A DNA stretch of 56,095 bases, from assembly GCA_044232905.1 (NCBI GenBank), contig JBIIKZ010000009.1, positions 1 to 56,095 of the forward strand, given 5' to 3'. A model generated the notes under the pieces. It saw only the letters and a list, made by a program, of their open reading frames with translations, searched no databases and was not told the origin of the DNA. Origin of the DNA: CANHVK01 sp044232905. GTDB taxonomy: Bacteria > Bacteroidota > Bacteroidia > Flavobacteriales_D > Crocinitomicaceae. Position numbers and translations under genes: made by a program. Below are positions 34,174-43,549 of this stretch, one piece after another (position 1 is the stretch's first letter; every line of letters begins with the position of its first letter).

Positions 34174-35253
34174 TTGGAAAATTTCATTTACATACTTAGT
34201 TTTTTAACTGGAGGAATATGCATATCCTTAGTTGTAAATAAATTATTATTAAATTTTTCGCAATCGCTTGGAATTCGCAATCGCAATGATGTAGTTATTC
34301 GTTGGAGTAATGAATCCAAACCATCTTTAGGTGGCGTAAGTTTTTATGTTGTTTTTCTTTTTGCGATTATTTGTTACAGTATATTTTCAGACAAACAAAT
34401 TCTACACGACCAACAGATTATAGGTTTATTGATTGCTGGTAGTATTTCATTTGCAATGGGATTAGCAGATGATACTTATAACACAAAACCTTGGGGTAAA
34501 CTGCTCGTTCAAATTCTTTGCGGTATAACCTTTATCTATTCTGGAACAATTATCGAGTTAACACACATCCAAATTTACGACAAACTAATTACCATAATCT
34601 GGGTTGTTGCTTTAATGAACTCTTTAAACATGTTAGATAACATGGATGGAATAACTGTAATTACGGTTCTCTGGATTTTATTAGCTTGCTTATTAAGTAT
34701 TTTTATGATTGATGGTGTTGTAGTAAACGTCGATTCCATTATGGTAATCTCTATACTGGGTGCTCTAATAGGATTTTTATATTATAATGTGAACCCATCC
34801 AAATTATTTATGGGGGATGCAGGAAGTCAGTTTATTGGTTTATTTGTAGCTTATTTTAGTACGCACGATCTTTGGAATCTTGGCTTATCAACGAACACAC
34901 CATCTTGGGTTGGTTTTGCCATTTGTTTAATTGCATTTACACCAGCTGCTGCAGATACGTTAACAGTTGTCATCAATAGATTAAGAAAAGGAAAATCACC
35001 GATGGTAGGTGGAAAAGACCACACAACACATCATTTGGTGTATGCAGGATTAAAAGATAAACAAGTTTGGTATGTTTTTACAATTATTGGCTTTTTCTCT
35101 GCTTTTTTAAGTTTAGTAATGATTTATTTGAGTAGAAAAAAGGAATTTAATTACTTGCTTGTATTCCCAATCTATTTTATTATTGTTTTTGGTTCATTGT
35201 ATTTTATAACATTAAAATATAAACAGCCTATCCCAAAAGATGAAGATAATTAG
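34174..35253 (+). CDS. MraY/WecA-like undecaprenyl-phosphate sugar-1-phosphate transferase, TTG start
   Basis: A 359-residue multi-pass membrane enzyme (about ten helices) that starts glycan synthesis by moving a HexNAc-1-phosphate onto undecaprenyl phosphate. Landmarks are SKPSLGGVSFY (about 50-60), GLADDTYNTKPWGK (about 95-108), LNMLDNMDGI (about 149-158, the metal-binding Asp-rich motif), KLFMGDAGSQFIG (about 209-221) and the HxH-like GKDHTTHHL loop (about 282-290). The start codon is TTG, 5 nt after the rfbC stop, and no in-frame ATG precedes the conserved region. In this operon it probably primes the exopolysaccharide, although a WecA role in O-antigen is possible. Confidence 0.9.
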   Translation: MENFIYILSFLTGGICISLVVNKLLLNFSQSLGIRNRNDVVIRWSNESKPSLGGVSFYVVFLFAIICYSIFSDKQILHDQQIIGLLIAGSISFAMGLADDTYNTKPWGKLLVQILCGITFIYSGTIIELTHIQIYDKLITIIWVVALMNSLNMLDNMDGITVITVLWILLACLLSIFMIDGVVVNVDSIMVISILGALIGFLYYNVNPSKLFMGDAGSQFIGLFVAYFSTHDLWNLGLSTNTPSWVGFAICLIAFTPAAADTLTVVINRLRKGKSPMVGGKDHTTHHLVYAGLKDKQVWYVFTIIGFFSAFLSLVMIYLSRKKEFNYLLVFPIYFIIVFGSLYFITLKYKQPIPKDEDN

Positions 35254-36157
35254 TATTCTATCGCTTTGCATATTTATATATGCATGTACCGAGAAAAAAG
35301 AAGTTCATAAAGAACCTATAAACAATCAAAAACAAGTTCCATTTCAACTTCCGGATTTACCAAAGAGCATGTATTTTGCTGGAAAAGAAATTTATTTGGA
35401 AGATGCAGATATCCAAGAACGGTTGGATCGCGAAGTATTAATCAATGTTTATTTACAATCTGCAACTTCGCAAATTATTAAACGTGCACATCGCTGGTTT
35501 CCAATCATCGAAAACATTCTAAAAAAAGAAAATATTCCGGACGATTTTAAATATTTAGCAGTGATCGAAAGTGCGTTAGTTGAACAGGCTAAAAGTCCAG
35601 TTGGAGCGCAAGGATTTTGGCAATTTATGCCATTTACAGCGAAAGAATATCAATTGGAAATAAGCACAGAGGTAGATGAACGTTTGGACATTGAAAAAAG
35701 TACACATGCAGCATGCAAATACTTAAAACAAGCCAACCTTCAATTTAACGATTGGTTGTTAGCAGCAGCCTCCTATAATCGAGGAATTGGGGGAGTAAAT
35801 ACTGATTTACATTGGCAAAAAGCAACAAATTATTTCGACATGGAACAAAATCACGAAACTGGTAGGTATGTCTATCGCTTATTAGCTTTAAAAATTATCC
35901 TTGAAAATCAACTTGCATACGGTTTTTCCATACCAGATTCGCAAAAATATACTACTATTCATACAAAAAAACATGTAATTAGTTCTAGCATACTAAATCT
36001 ATCCGATTGGGCAATTGGAAAAGGATATAATTACAAGATTTTAAAAAAATTAAATCCTTGGTTATTGAAAACACATTTAACAGTTAAAAATAAAAAATAC
36101 ACCTTACTTTTACCGGATAGTAAAGAAAGAATTAGACCGTATTCGTATTACCACTGA
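35240..36157 (+). CDS. lytic transglycosylase (SLT domain) lipoprotein
   Basis: A 305-residue lipoprotein (lipobox IYAC, Cys16) with an SLT/MltD-type domain (about 75-215). The catalytic Glu110 is in KYLAVIESALVEQAKSPVGAQGFWQFMP, quoted here as segments 105-113 and 117-131 of the fold, and AAASYNRGIGGV closes the active site. It would cleave the glycan strands of peptidoglycan. The C-terminus (about 230-300) resembles a degenerate LysM-like region. It overlaps the transferase gene by 14 nt, and the uvrA ATG overlaps its TGA. A wall-cutting enzyme here may open space for the polysaccharide export machine. Confidence 0.88.
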   Translation: MKIISILSLCIFIYACTEKKEVHKEPINNQKQVPFQLPDLPKSMYFAGKEIYLEDADIQERLDREVLINVYLQSATSQIIKRAHRWFPIIENILKKENIPDDFKYLAVIESALVEQAKSPVGAQGFWQFMPFTAKEYQLEISTEVDERLDIEKSTHAACKYLKQANLQFNDWLLAAASYNRGIGGVNTDLHWQKATNYFDMEQNHETGRYVYRLLALKIILENQLAYGFSIPDSQKYTTIHTKKHVISSSILNLSDWAIGKGYNYKILKKLNPWLLKTHLTVKNKKYTLLLPDSKERIRPYSYYH

Positions 36158-38979
36158 TGAAAAAGGAAGAACCGCAAGATGTTATCGAAATACTTGGTGC
36201 AAGAGAGCATAATCTAAAAAATATAGATTTAATTATTCCGCGTAACAAATTAGTGGTTTTTACGGGTTTGTCTGGTTCTGGTAAATCCTCTTTGGCCTTT
36301 GACACCATATTTGCGGAAGGTCAACGGAGATATATCGAAACATTCTCTTCCTATGCAAGGCAATTTTTAGGAAATCTAGAACGACCAGATGTAGATAAAA
36401 TAAATGGATTAAGTCCAGTGATATCCATTGAACAGAAAACAGTTTCACGCTCACCTAGGTCTACTGTTGGAACAATTACAGAAATATATGACTTTTTACG
36501 CTTACTCTTTGCTAGAATAGGAACCGCATATTCCTATAATTCTGGAGAAAAAATGGTAAAATACTCCGACGAACAAATTGTAGAGCTTATACTCGCTAAA
36601 TATAAAGGAAAAAAAATAAGTGTTTTAGCACCAAAGATCAAGGGTAGAAAAGGACATTACCGAGAATTGTTTGAACAAATCCTCAAAATGGGATTCTCGA
36701 AAGTATTCATAGATGGTGTTGTCGTAGATATCACTCCTGGTATGCAGGTAGATCGATATAAAATTCACGATATCTCTATTGTTGTTGACCGATTACACAT
36801 CGAAGGAATTGACCCAAAACGTGTCTATGATTCCGTCGTAACAGCCATGAAGTATGGTGAAAAAACCATTTCGATTTTAGACTATGATACTAATGAAATC
36901 AAGCATTTTAGCCGTTTATTGATGTGTCCTAGTTCTGGTATTAGTTACCAAGAAGCAGAACCGAACATATTTTCATTCAATTCACCTTATGGAGCTTGTC
37001 CACAATGCAGTGGATTGGGAGATGTTGCAGAAATAGATATCGATAAAATAATTCCTGATTTTAAAAAAACCATTAAAAATGGAGGAATAATACCATTAGG
37101 GGAATATAAAAAAACTTGGATTTTTGAGAAATTACAGACCTTATTAAGTCATGAAAATTTAAGTTTAGATACTCCTTTAGAAGAAATTCCTACAGATGTA
37201 CTCCAAACGATTCTCAATGGAAACGAAGGAATAGAGTACGACAAAAAAGCGAATAAAATTATCTTTGAAGGGATCATTCAATTCATTACACGACATTCGG
37301 AAGATAGTAGTGCTGCCATTCAACGTTGGGCGCAATCGTTTATGAATAAAGTTACGTGTCCTTCCTGTGCAGGTTCACGTTTAAAAAAAGAATCCTTATA
37401 CTTCAAAATCAACGACAAGAATATTGGGGAATTAACCCAAATGGATATCGAAGAATTAGCAAGCTGGTTTTCAGAGTTAGAAGAACAGTTATCAAAAAGT
37501 GAACTTACGATTGGTACTGAAATATTAAAAGAAATCAAATCCCGTTTACAATTTATACTGCAAGTTGGACTAAATTATTTATGTTTAAATCGTTCTGCAA
37601 ATAGTCTATCAGGCGGTGAAGCGCAACGAATTCGATTAGCAACACAAATTGGTTCGGAATTAATGAATGTGCTATACATTTTAGATGAACCAAGTATTGG
37701 ACTTCACCAACGGGACAATTCAAAATTAATTCATTCGCTTCAAAATTTACGCGATCGTGGAAATTCAGTACTCGTAGTTGAGCACGACCAAGAAATGATT
37801 GAAGCAGCTGATTTTTTAGTGGATATAGGACCAGGTGCTGGGGTGCATGGTGGTCGTATTTTGAACGCATGTAACTTCCATGAAATTAAAGAAAGTAATT
37901 CACTTACGACCGAATATTTATTAGGACACAAAAAAATAGAAATCCCAAAAACACGTAGAAAGGGAAATGGGAATACCTTACGTTTGCTTGGCGCAACTGG
38001 AAATAACTTGCGTAATGTTGATTTACACATACCATTGGGTACTTTAACCTGTGTTTCTGGTGTTTCTGGAAGTGGAAAATCGACATTGATTAACCATACG
38101 CTTTACCCTATTTTAAATGCACATATTTACAAAGGGGTTAAAAAACCAATGCCATATAAATCCATTGAAGGTTTAGAACATTTGGATAAAGTCATAGAGA
38201 TAGACCAAAGTCCAATTGGTAGAACACCGCGCTCTAACCCGGCTACTTATACGAATTTATTTACAGAAATCCGTAGTTTATTTGCGGCAGCACCCGAAGC
38301 ACAAATACGTGGTTATAAACCTGGTAGATTTTCCTTTAACGTTGCTGGAGGACGTTGTGAAACTTGTGGAGGAGCAGGAATTCAAGTCATTGAAATGAAT
38401 TTTTTACCAGATGTGTATGTTAACTGTGAAACTTGTAACGGTAAACGATACAATCGTGAAACTTTGGAAGTGCGTTTTAAAGGAAAATCGATCAGTGATG
38501 TGTTGGAGATGAATATTGAGGAAGCGTGTCATTTCTTCAATAAAATACCAAAAATTCACCGTATTCTAGAAACATTAGTTTCTGTTGGATTAGGATATGT
38601 AAAACTAGGTCAAGCTTCTACAACGCTTTCTGGTGGTGAGGCGCAACGTATTAAATTAGCCACAGAATTAGCCAAAAAAGGCACTGGAAAAACTATTTAC
38701 ATTTTAGATGAACCTTCTACTGGACTTCACTTTGAAGATATACGACTTTTATTAATTGTATTACAAAAATTGGTAGATGAAGGAAATACCGTTTTAGTCA
38801 TTGAGCATAATTTAGATATTATTAAAGTAGCAGATTACTTAGTTGATTTAGGTCCAGAAGGTGGAAAAAATGGCGGTGAAATATTATTTGAAGGTACACC
38901 TGAAGCTCTTGCAAAACAAAAAAAGACACGCTCTCATACGGCTCCATATTTGAAGAAAGAACTAGTACGACAATGCTGA
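36157..38979 (+). CDS. uvrA: excinuclease ABC subunit A
   Basis: A 940-residue nucleotide-excision-repair ATPase that finds DNA damage and loads UvrB. Two ABC modules are present: Walker A GLSGSGKSS (about 34-42) and GVSGSGKST (about 635-643), with signatures LSGGEAQRIRLATQ and LSGGEAQRIKLATE and Walker B ILDEPSIGLH and ILDEPSTGLH. The last zinc finger is intact (GGRCETCGGAG ... VNCETCNGKRY). The first is degenerate: C257-P-S-S260 has Ser where E. coli has the second Cys, while the partner pair CPQC is intact. It is the last gene of the exopolysaccharide operon (TGATG overlap), an unusual place for a repair gene. Confidence 0.96.
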   Translation: MKKEEPQDVIEILGAREHNLKNIDLIIPRNKLVVFTGLSGSGKSSLAFDTIFAEGQRRYIETFSSYARQFLGNLERPDVDKINGLSPVISIEQKTVSRSPRSTVGTITEIYDFLRLLFARIGTAYSYNSGEKMVKYSDEQIVELILAKYKGKKISVLAPKIKGRKGHYRELFEQILKMGFSKVFIDGVVVDITPGMQVDRYKIHDISIVVDRLHIEGIDPKRVYDSVVTAMKYGEKTISILDYDTNEIKHFSRLLMCPSSGISYQEAEPNIFSFNSPYGACPQCSGLGDVAEIDIDKIIPDFKKTIKNGGIIPLGEYKKTWIFEKLQTLLSHENLSLDTPLEEIPTDVLQTILNGNEGIEYDKKANKIIFEGIIQFITRHSEDSSAAIQRWAQSFMNKVTCPSCAGSRLKKESLYFKINDKNIGELTQMDIEELASWFSELEEQLSKSELTIGTEILKEIKSRLQFILQVGLNYLCLNRSANSLSGGEAQRIRLATQIGSELMNVLYILDEPSIGLHQRDNSKLIHSLQNLRDRGNSVLVVEHDQEMIEAADFLVDIGPGAGVHGGRILNACNFHEIKESNSLTTEYLLGHKKIEIPKTRRKGNGNTLRLLGATGNNLRNVDLHIPLGTLTCVSGVSGSGKSTLINHTLYPILNAHIYKGVKKPMPYKSIEGLEHLDKVIEIDQSPIGRTPRSNPATYTNLFTEIRSLFAAAPEAQIRGYKPGRFSFNVAGGRCETCGGAGIQVIEMNFLPDVYVNCETCNGKRYNRETLEVRFKGKSISDVLEMNIEEACHFFNKIPKIHRILETLVSVGLGYVKLGQASTTLSGGEAQRIKLATELAKKGTGKTIYILDEPSTGLHFEDIRLLLIVLQKLVDEGNTVLVIEHNLDIIKVADYLVDLGPEGGKNGGEILFEGTPEALAKQKKTRSHTAPYLKKELVRQC

Positions 38980-39112
38980 ATACGTATTGGTTAGCTAATA
39001 TTAGACAACAATTTATTGGGTGTTCAAGTCACAAATATATTCGTTGATCTATTCAAATACTGAAAAATTATTTATATATTGTTATATTGATAAATTACGA
39101 AATATTGAAGCT

Positions 39113-39796
39113 ATGAACAGATTTCACAAAGATTGGACAGAAATAAAAACAAACGATAGCTGGGCCATATTTAAAATAATGTCAGAATTTGTAGTTGGGT
39201 ATGAACGAATGGCAAAGATAGGACCATGTATTTCCATTTTCGGTTCTGCGCGCACGAAACCAGAAAATAAATACTACCAATTAGGGGTAGAAGTTGCTCG
39301 AAAATTTGCAGAAAGTGGTTATGGAATTATTACTGGTGGTGGTCCTGGAATCATGGAAGCTGGAAATAAAGGGGCGCAAGAAGGTAGAGGCAAATCGGTA
39401 GGTTTAAACATTGACTTACCATTTGAACAAAATCATAATCCATACATTGATCAAGAGCATAATTTGGAATTTGATTATTTCTTTGTGCGTAAAGTTATTT
39501 TCGTGAAATACGCGCAGGGATTCGTTATTTTACCTGGAGGACTAGGAACGATTGATGAGTTGTTTGAAGCGCTTACCTTGATTCAAACGAAGAAAATATC
39601 GCGTCGACCAGTGGTTTTAATTGGTCATGCCTATTGGGATGGTTTGATTGAATGGATACGCAGTGCAATGCTCGAACAAGAACACAACATTTCTCCAGAA
39701 GATTTAGATTTATTTACGGTAGTGGATACAGCAGATGAAGCAGTGGAATACATTGATGAATTCTTTAAAAATCACGATTTAAAACCTAATTTTTAA
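39113..39796 (+). CDS. LOG family protein (TIGR00730, nucleotide 5'-monophosphate phosphoribohydrolase-like)
   Basis: A 227-residue Rossmann-like protein of the LOG family, several members of which release a base from nucleoside 5'-monophosphates. It shows the phosphate-binding IFGSAR (about 43-48), ITGGGPGIMEAGNKGA (about 74-89), VRKVIFVKYA, and the defining PGGLGTIDELFEAL (about 140-153). I chose the ATG at 39113 (MNRFHKDWTEI); an in-frame ATG at 39020 would add 31 residues rich in hydrophobic Tyr/Ile that do not fit the family. It stands alone after uvrA. Its substrate is not known. Confidence 0.87.
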   Translation: MNRFHKDWTEIKTNDSWAIFKIMSEFVVGYERMAKIGPCISIFGSARTKPENKYYQLGVEVARKFAESGYGIITGGGPGIMEAGNKGAQEGRGKSVGLNIDLPFEQNHNPYIDQEHNLEFDYFFVRKVIFVKYAQGFVILPGGLGTIDELFEALTLIQTKKISRRPVVLIGHAYWDGLIEWIRSAMLEQEHNISPEDLDLFTVVDTADEAVEYIDEFFKNHDLKPNF

Positions 39797-39836
39797 TTTT
39801 TAAATCGCTTTTCTTCGTTCAATTGCGAAATTAATG

Positions 39837-39897
39837 TGAGTTTTCCCTCTTTCTCTTCGAGAGCCTCAGAGACCGAGGGATTAAGGGAAGTGACTTA
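39837..39897 (+). repeat. hairpin repeat copy 1, 30-bp core
   Basis: The core at 39843-39872 (TTCCCTCTTTCTCTTCGAGA, then GCCTCAGAGA) is identical over 30 bp to the copy at 45115-45144. It contains an inner hairpin CTCT-TCG-AGAG and an outer CCCTC/GAGGG stem, and ends GGGAAGTGAC. It lies between two convergent genes. Confidence 0.8.
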
Positions 39898-39932
39898 AAT
39901 GTTACCTCCTTTTTTTGTTAGATGAAATCGAT

Positions 39933-39969
39933 ATCACCTCCATCTGTCCCTCCTCAAGGAGGGAAGTGA
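39933..39969 (+). repeat. hairpin repeat copy 2, short form
   Basis: TCACCTCC leads into a 6-bp stem CCCTCC-TCAA-GGAGGG (39948-39963) and the shared right end GGGAAGTGA. It resembles the copy at 42401-42439 and lies just past the stop of the membrane protein gene. Confidence 0.65.
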
Positions 39970-39994
39970 AAAACCGTTATCAAATTTAAATTTC

Positions 39995-40669
39995 CTAAAA
40001 CTCTTTAAACGTTTCGGAGAAATGTACCTTATCGCGATTCAATTTTTCTTCTAGGACATTTCTAAATGCTTCTCTATTTTTCGGAGAAATAGAATCGATC
40101 GAAATAGCTAATTGAAGTTCTTTAATATAATCAAAAAACAATGTTTGTTGGTGCACAGTCACACGTCGTAAACCAGAAAAATAAATCACTTTAAAATCCC
40201 TTTCTGCGATAACAATCGCTTTATTCGTGATACCTACGCGCCACACTTTTTTTATGTTACCAAAGACACAAAATAAAATGTGATCTAATCCCAATGCAAA
40301 AAACACCGTAGCAATCACTAATGCTTTTTGGGTTAGCAAGATTAAAGCAAAAGCCACTAACATATGCATGACACCTTCAATGATTAAATACATATTAATC
40401 TGTGCTTTTCTTTTCGCATCAATCTCTTGGTTCCATTGGTATTTCTCTTCTTTATTTACCATTTTCACACCTATCCAACGTTGCATCGAACGACGCGCAC
40501 CTAAAAGAAAGATGATGATTCCAAATACAATAAAGATTATATGTTGAAAAGGAAGATTTTTACCACTCGTTTTTAAAAACTCTACCGGTAGGTCGAACCC
40601 AATAAAGATTGTCAACCCAAAAACGGGTATTAAAAGTAAAATCAAGAGAATATTTACCGATTTATTCAT
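39995..40669 (-). CDS. hypothetical four-helix membrane protein
   Basis: A 224-residue integral membrane protein using the ATG at 40669 (MNKSVNILLILL), where the first helix starts at once; the ATG at 40726 lies deep inside the upstream DUF349 gene. Hydrophobic segments lie near 5-24, 41-59, 96-114 and 117-133. They are followed by a soluble C-terminal domain of about 75 residues (VWRVGITNKAIVIAERDFKV and later), which has a PH-like beta pattern. It overlaps the 3' end of the DUF349 gene by 8 nt, so the two are coupled. I do not recognise a family. Confidence 0.72.
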   Translation of the reverse strand: MNKSVNILLILLLIPVFGLTIFIGFDLPVEFLKTSGKNLPFQHIIFIVFGIIIFLLGARRSMQRWIGVKMVNKEEKYQWNQEIDAKRKAQINMYLIIEGVMHMLVAFALILLTQKALVIATVFFALGLDHILFCVFGNIKKVWRVGITNKAIVIAERDFKVIYFSGLRRVTVHQQTLFFDYIKELQLAISIDSISPKNREAFRNVLEEKLNRDKVHFSETFKEF

Positions 40670-42374
40670 TCGTAGTAAGTAATTTAATCTTCGTTTTATA
40701 TTCTTTGATACGGTCTTTTGCGACATTAATTTTATGCTCTACATCTTTTCGTAACGCGTCTCCAGCTTTGGATTTAGATACAAAACCAAGATTATTTTCC
40801 AATTGATTGATATCTTGTTGTTGCTTCGCAACCATTTGCTCTAAATCACGACGCTCTTTGTCAATTAATTTAGAAGCGTTTGGATTAGATTTCAACGTAT
40901 CTAAATGCGCTTGAAACATCACTTGCTCTTTTTCAGCACCTTCTAATTTTATTTTTTTATAATGTATATCTAAACCATTTTTGAATGCTTGATACACAAT
41001 ATCTTTTTCTTTAAAAGGTACTTTTCCAATTGCATTAAAACGATTAGAAAATTCTTTTAAATCCGCAATAACTTGTTGTTTATCTTCCCCAACAACATAT
41101 GCTTCAATTTCTGCAATTATTGCTTTTTTCGCCTCTAGATTCGTCGCATTAACTTCATCTTCTTTTGCGAAGAATTGTTTTTTATTTTCAAAGAAAGCAT
41201 CGCATGCACTACGAAAATCTTTCCATAATTTTTGTTCGTTTTTTTGTCCTGCACTTCCTAAATTTCTCCATTCTTGTTGTAAACGAATGATTTTTTCAGA
41301 AGTAACTTTCCAATCCGTTGAATCTTTAAGTGCTAAAACTTTTTCAATTAAACTATTTTTTTGTTTTGCAACAACTTCAAATTTATCTTTAATAACTTGA
41401 TAGAAGGCTTTTTTAGCAGCAAAGAACACATCACACTCCGCACGCAAAGCACCCCATAGTTCTTCGTTTTCTTTACGCGGACCTTGGCCGATTGTTTTCC
41501 ATTCGTTTTGAATCGTTAACAATTTTTCAGTTGCGGATTCCCAGGATTTTGCATCATTTATTTCATGAACTGTAGCCACAAATTCTTTTACTTGCACTAA
41601 CAATTCCTTTTTATGCTCCAAGTTTTGTTTTTGTGCTTCTCTTTTACCCTCGTAGAAATCGGTGATTTTTTGATAAACCGCTTTTACGCCTATCCAATAT
41701 TCATTTTTCAATGCTTCCCATTCTTCTTTTGGAACAGGTCCTAATGAATCAAACTCATTTTGTAATAACTTAATTTGTGCTTCTAAATCACGGATAACAT
41801 CATTGGCTAATAAAGTTTCAATTTTCGCAACAATCTCCTTTTTTAATTGGAAATTACGTTTTAAATCATGGTCTTTTAACTCTCGATAAATTTTAAGATT
41901 AAAGAAAAAAGACTCTAACAATTTAGAGTATTCGGATTGAATATCTTGTCGTTTTTCACGTGGAATATCACCAACCATTTTCCATGCTTCGTGTATTTCT
42001 TTATACATTTCTACCGCAGCTCCGATATTTTCCTCCGAAGCGATCAGCGTTGTTAAACGATCAATTAAACTTTTTTTCTTGCGCAAGTTGGATTCTTCCT
42101 CTAACTTTTTCTCCGAAGAAAGTTTATTTCTACGTTCTTTATATTCGCCAAAAACGGTATAAAATTCTTCTTTTAATGGATCTGGCTCGTTCGTAAAATC
42201 AACTGTTTCTCCACGTTCTTGCGCTTCTAAAAGTGCAACTTGTTTTAAACGATCTTGTTCGATACAAAAATCTTCAAATTGTCCGCGCAAGTCATTTATA
42301 GCACGTGATACTGCAAAAACATCTTCATTTACAGTTAATTCCTTCAGACGATCAATAAATTCTTTCTTTTCCAT
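40662..42374 (-). CDS. DUF349 domain-containing protein
   Basis: A 570-residue cytoplasmic protein made of repeated helical DUF349 units of about 70 residues. Each carries a W-(x)n-G-P/S-(x)n-LW-x-x-F/L pattern: AWKMVGDIPREKRQDI, EFDSLGPVPKEEWEAL, EWKTIGQGPRKENEELW and EWRNLGSAGQKNEQKLW. The N- and C-termini are coiled coil. The biochemical role of the domain is unknown, though it is widespread in Bacteroidota. It is preceded by a hairpin repeat and the PfkB gene, and followed by an overlapping membrane protein gene. Confidence 0.9.
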   Translation of the reverse strand: MEKKEFIDRLKELTVNEDVFAVSRAINDLRGQFEDFCIEQDRLKQVALLEAQERGETVDFTNEPDPLKEEFYTVFGEYKERRNKLSSEKKLEEESNLRKKKSLIDRLTTLIASEENIGAAVEMYKEIHEAWKMVGDIPREKRQDIQSEYSKLLESFFFNLKIYRELKDHDLKRNFQLKKEIVAKIETLLANDVIRDLEAQIKLLQNEFDSLGPVPKEEWEALKNEYWIGVKAVYQKITDFYEGKREAQKQNLEHKKELLVQVKEFVATVHEINDAKSWESATEKLLTIQNEWKTIGQGPRKENEELWGALRAECDVFFAAKKAFYQVIKDKFEVVAKQKNSLIEKVLALKDSTDWKVTSEKIIRLQQEWRNLGSAGQKNEQKLWKDFRSACDAFFENKKQFFAKEDEVNATNLEAKKAIIAEIEAYVVGEDKQQVIADLKEFSNRFNAIGKVPFKEKDIVYQAFKNGLDIHYKKIKLEGAEKEQVMFQAHLDTLKSNPNASKLIDKERRDLEQMVAKQQQDINQLENNLGFVSKSKAGDALRKDVEHKINVAKDRIKEYKTKIKLLTTNE

Positions 42375-42400
42375 TCTTGAAATTTGTTAGGGTCAAAAGA

Positions 42401-42439
42401 GGTCACCCTCCTCAATCCTCCCTCAAGGGAGGAAGTAAC
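42401..42439 (+). repeat. hairpin repeat copy 3, short form
   Basis: GGTCACCCTCC leads into a 6-bp stem CCTCCC-TCAA-GGGAGG (42417-42432) and the right end GGAAGTAAC. Loop and right end match the copy at 39933-39969. It lies between the PfkB and DUF349 genes, which are both on the minus strand. Confidence 0.65.
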
Positions 42440-42448
42440 ATAAATAAT

Positions 42449-43378
42449 TTAATTTGCTTGGTAAACCATATCATAATTAGACAACGCTACGAACTCTTGT
42501 ATACGTGCATCTAAATTTTCTTGTGTGATTTCCACTAATTTTTGTGTCCCGAATTTTTCTACACAATATGAAGCCAATGCAGAACCAGCAATAATTGCAC
42601 GTTTCATATTCTCAAAAGAAATATCTCCCGTACTTGCTAAATAACCCATAAATCCACCTGCAAAGGTGTCTCCTGCTCCTGTTGGATCAAAAACTTCTTC
42701 CAAAGGTAAAGCTGGTGCGAAGAAAATGTTCTCACCATGGAATAATAAAGCGCCATGTTCGCCTTTTTTGATAATCAAATATTTAGGACCCATCGCACGA
42801 ATTACTTTCGCTGCTTTTACTAACGAACTTTCTCCAGACAATTGACGCGCTTCTTCATCGTTGATGATTAACAAGTCAACTAGCGCCATTGTTTTTTTCA
42901 ATTCGTCCAATGCAATATCCATCCAAAAATTCATCGTATCCATTGCTATTAACTTTGGACGTTCTGTCAATCGTTCAATAACAGAACGTTGCACTTGCGG
43001 GCTTAAATTACCTAACATCAATAATTCAGCACCTTGGTAATCTGAAGGAATAATTGGATCAAAATTTTCTAATACGTTCAATTCTGTGATCAAGGTATCG
43101 CGCGTATTCATATCGTTATGGTACTTACCAGACCAGAAAAATGTTTTTTCCCCTTGTTTGATTTGTAAACCTGTAAGATCTACTCCGCGTTGCGACAACA
43201 AGTCTAACATTTCTTGTGGAAAATCATCTCCAACAACAGAAACGATGTTTTGATTTTTAGCAAAAAAAGAAGATGCCAAGGCTATATAGGTACCTGCTCC
43301 TCCGATTATTTTATCTGTTTTTCCAAATGGCGTTTCAATCGCATCAAACGCAACACTTCCTACGGTAAGTAAACTCAT
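42449..43378 (-). CDS. PfkB family carbohydrate kinase
   Basis: A 309-residue ribokinase-superfamily enzyme. The N-terminal GSVAFDAIETPFG and GGAGTYIALA (about 26-35) fit the substrate-binding lid. The second PfkB signature DPTGAGDTFAGGF (about 238-250) carries the anion hole and the catalytic Asp of GAGD. The substrate (a sugar or nucleoside) is not deducible. It has no close partner: a hairpin repeat separates it from the DUF349 gene downstream, and the histidine kinase is divergent. A TAAATTTG -7 box lies 26 nt upstream of the ATG. Confidence 0.9.
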   Translation of the reverse strand: MSLLTVGSVAFDAIETPFGKTDKIIGGAGTYIALASSFFAKNQNIVSVVGDDFPQEMLDLLSQRGVDLTGLQIKQGEKTFFWSGKYHNDMNTRDTLITELNVLENFDPIIPSDYQGAELLMLGNLSPQVQRSVIERLTERPKLIAMDTMNFWMDIALDELKKTMALVDLLIINDEEARQLSGESSLVKAAKVIRAMGPKYLIIKKGEHGALLFHGENIFFAPALPLEEVFDPTGAGDTFAGGFMGYLASTGDISFENMKRAIIAGSALASYCVEKFGTQKLVEITQENLDARIQEFVALSNYDMVYQAN

Positions 43379-43403
43379 TATTCTTATTTAAAAAATTGTG
43401 AGT

Positions 43404-43411
43404 CAAATTTA
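43404..43411 (-). promoter_or_regulatory. -7 box of the pfkB-like gene
   Basis: TAAATTTG on the minus strand fits TAnnTTTG, 25 nt upstream of the ATG at 43378. The region expected to hold the -33 box reads GGTTTC, a weak match. Confidence 0.4.
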
Positions 43412-43523
43412 CAATTTTACTTTGATAGAAACCTTAAAATTATTGGGGGTTATCCACATAAAAGACGGTAAGTTTTGAACACAAATAAATTCGGCGGAAT
43501 TATCGTTTACCTATGCAATTTTA

Positions 43524-43531
43524 TATCTTTG
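43524..43531 (+). promoter_or_regulatory. -7 box of the histidine kinase gene
   Basis: TATCTTTG fits TAnnTTTG, 18 nt before the ATG at 43550. It argues that translation starts at 43550 and not at the in-frame ATG at 43475, which would lie upstream of the transcript start. Confidence 0.5.
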
Positions 43532-43549
43532 GTAGTTCGTAGAAAATTC

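Noticed and set aside
43475..43549. Longer N-terminus for the histidine kinase
   Set aside because: A TATCTTTG -7 box lies inside it and the first membrane helix begins right after the later ATG.
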